Assembly (NCBI GenBank): GCA_049682815.1
Contig: JBAUII010000042.1
Location: 1 to 15,152 of the forward strand
Length of the DNA stretch: 15,152 nt
Direction: 5' to 3'
Source: DASWID01 sp049682815
GTDB taxonomy: Bacteria > Desulfobacterota_D > UBA1144 > Nemesobacterales > CSP1-2
Notes under the pieces: model-generated
Seen by the model: the letters and a program-made list of their open reading frames with translations, nothing else
Told to the model about the DNA's origin: nothing
Database searches by the model: none
Part shown: in pieces, positions 14,608 to 15,152 of the stretch
Position numbering within the stretch: position 1 is the stretch's first letter
How the letters are laid out: each line of letters begins with the position of its first letter
Made by a program: the position numbers and the translations under genes

Positions 14608-15152
14608 TTATATGCTAAAAGACTCGAAGATCTTTTTTTGATATTCTCTTACTTCTTCAAAGTCCAAAAAGTAATGCGGGGCGCTGAGAATTGGAATGTC
14701 AATGTATTCCCTGTACGCATCTATTTTTTGTAGGACCTCGTCGGTATTTCCAACCACAGCAAATGTGTTTACCATTTCATCTGTTACACTGCTGGACATG
14801 GAATCTATATCCCCACTGAAATACGCTTCCCTTATCCTTCGAGTTTCCCTCTCAAAACCGTGAAGTACGAAAGGCGGTTGATATGTCCTGACAGTTGCGT
14901 AGAAGGCTATGGTCCTCTTAGCAGCCTCTTTTGCATCACTTTTCTTTTCGGAAATTGCGCACGTAATTATTGACGCTTTTTGAAATTTGCGGCCTTCCCT
15001 TCCAGCCCTTTCAAAACCTTCTTTAAAACTTTTGCTTACAATTTATTTTATGTATCTCAAGGAGCAGACAACAGGCCCCAGATAACCATCAGCCACCTCG
15101 GCGGCAGCCCGTACCATATAACTACCAACGCCCGCGAGAAAGATTGGAATTC
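14608..15152 (-). pseudogene. Luciferase-like (LLM class) flavin/F420-dependent oxidoreductase, broken and truncated by the window edge
   Basis: The minus-strand frame from the window edge to TAA at 14608 encodes the C-terminal ~180 residues of an LLM-family oxidoreductase. It includes IPIFLAGVGSYMVRAAAEVA and ADGYLGPVV (the conserved 'P-hhhAg-G..hhrhAge.ADG' strand of the TIM barrel) and ends with a VVGNTDEVLQKIDAYRE segment typical of the family's GspeeV..kL region. One in-frame TAA (15043-15045) interrupts it after SLRYIK; the frame then continues with good similarity (SKSFKEGFERAG), so this is a point nonsense mutation, not a frameshift. A short internal ATG start at 14799 would give only the last 63 residues. 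The N-terminal half is outside the window. Such enzymes oxidise diverse substrates with FMN or F420. A sequencing error at one base could restore the gene. Confidence 0.78.

Overview
This is a chromosome-like window from a Gram-negative bacterium of moderate to low GC. It carries Tat and Sec signal peptides, a Spy/CpxP-like periplasmic protein, and bacterial-type Shine-Dalgarno and sigma70-like promoter sequences. There is no rRNA, tRNA or ribosomal protein to fix the taxonomy. The gene mix (PEP carboxylase, luciferase-like oxidoreductase, FAD-dependent reductase, short-chain dehydrogenase, vanadium haloperoxidase) suits an environmental, oxygen-exposed heterotroph, possibly proteobacterial or Desulfobacterota-like; that placement is inference only. 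I see no phage, plasmid, CRISPR or intact insertion sequence.

Layout. Positions 1-406 are intergenic, with a perfect hairpin repeat and a REP-like motif. Next come an unrecognised 259-aa gene (407-1186, +) and a short-chain dehydrogenase/reductase (1359-2144, +). A minus-strand two-gene operon follows: a geranylgeranyl-reductase-like flavoprotein (2753-4153) translationally coupled to a stand-alone cyclic-nucleotide-binding domain protein (2369-2740). A DJ-1/PfpI protein (4550-5128, +) diverges from that operon, and both sides have good sigma70-like promoters. Convergent to DJ-1 is a large Tat-exported vanadium haloperoxidase (5293-7074, -). After it come a metallo-beta-lactamase-fold protein with an altered metal motif (7350-7964, -), a gene-poor stretch, an exported protein of unknown function (8442-8933, -) and a Spy/CpxP-like periplasmic protein (9169-9612, -).

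Positions 9952-11338 (-) hold a protealysin-like M4 metalloprotease followed by its probable emfourin-type protein inhibitor, a protease/antidote pair in one operon. PEP carboxylase (ppc, 11526-14309, -) follows, with a clear rho-independent terminator downstream. Behind ppc is decaying DNA: the C-terminal remnant of a beta-carbonic anhydrase, then the C-terminal half of a luciferase-like monooxygenase broken by an in-frame stop and running off the window edge.

Functional themes. Several neighbours deal with reactive carbonyls, peroxide or envelope stress (DJ-1/glyoxalase-like, haloperoxidase, Spy-like), but they are separate transcription units and I do not claim one pathway. The best-supported multi-gene units are the flavoprotein plus cNMP-sensor operon and the M4 protease plus emfourin operon. 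The carbonic anhydrase relic beside ppc suggests a lost bicarbonate-supply partner for PEP carboxylase.
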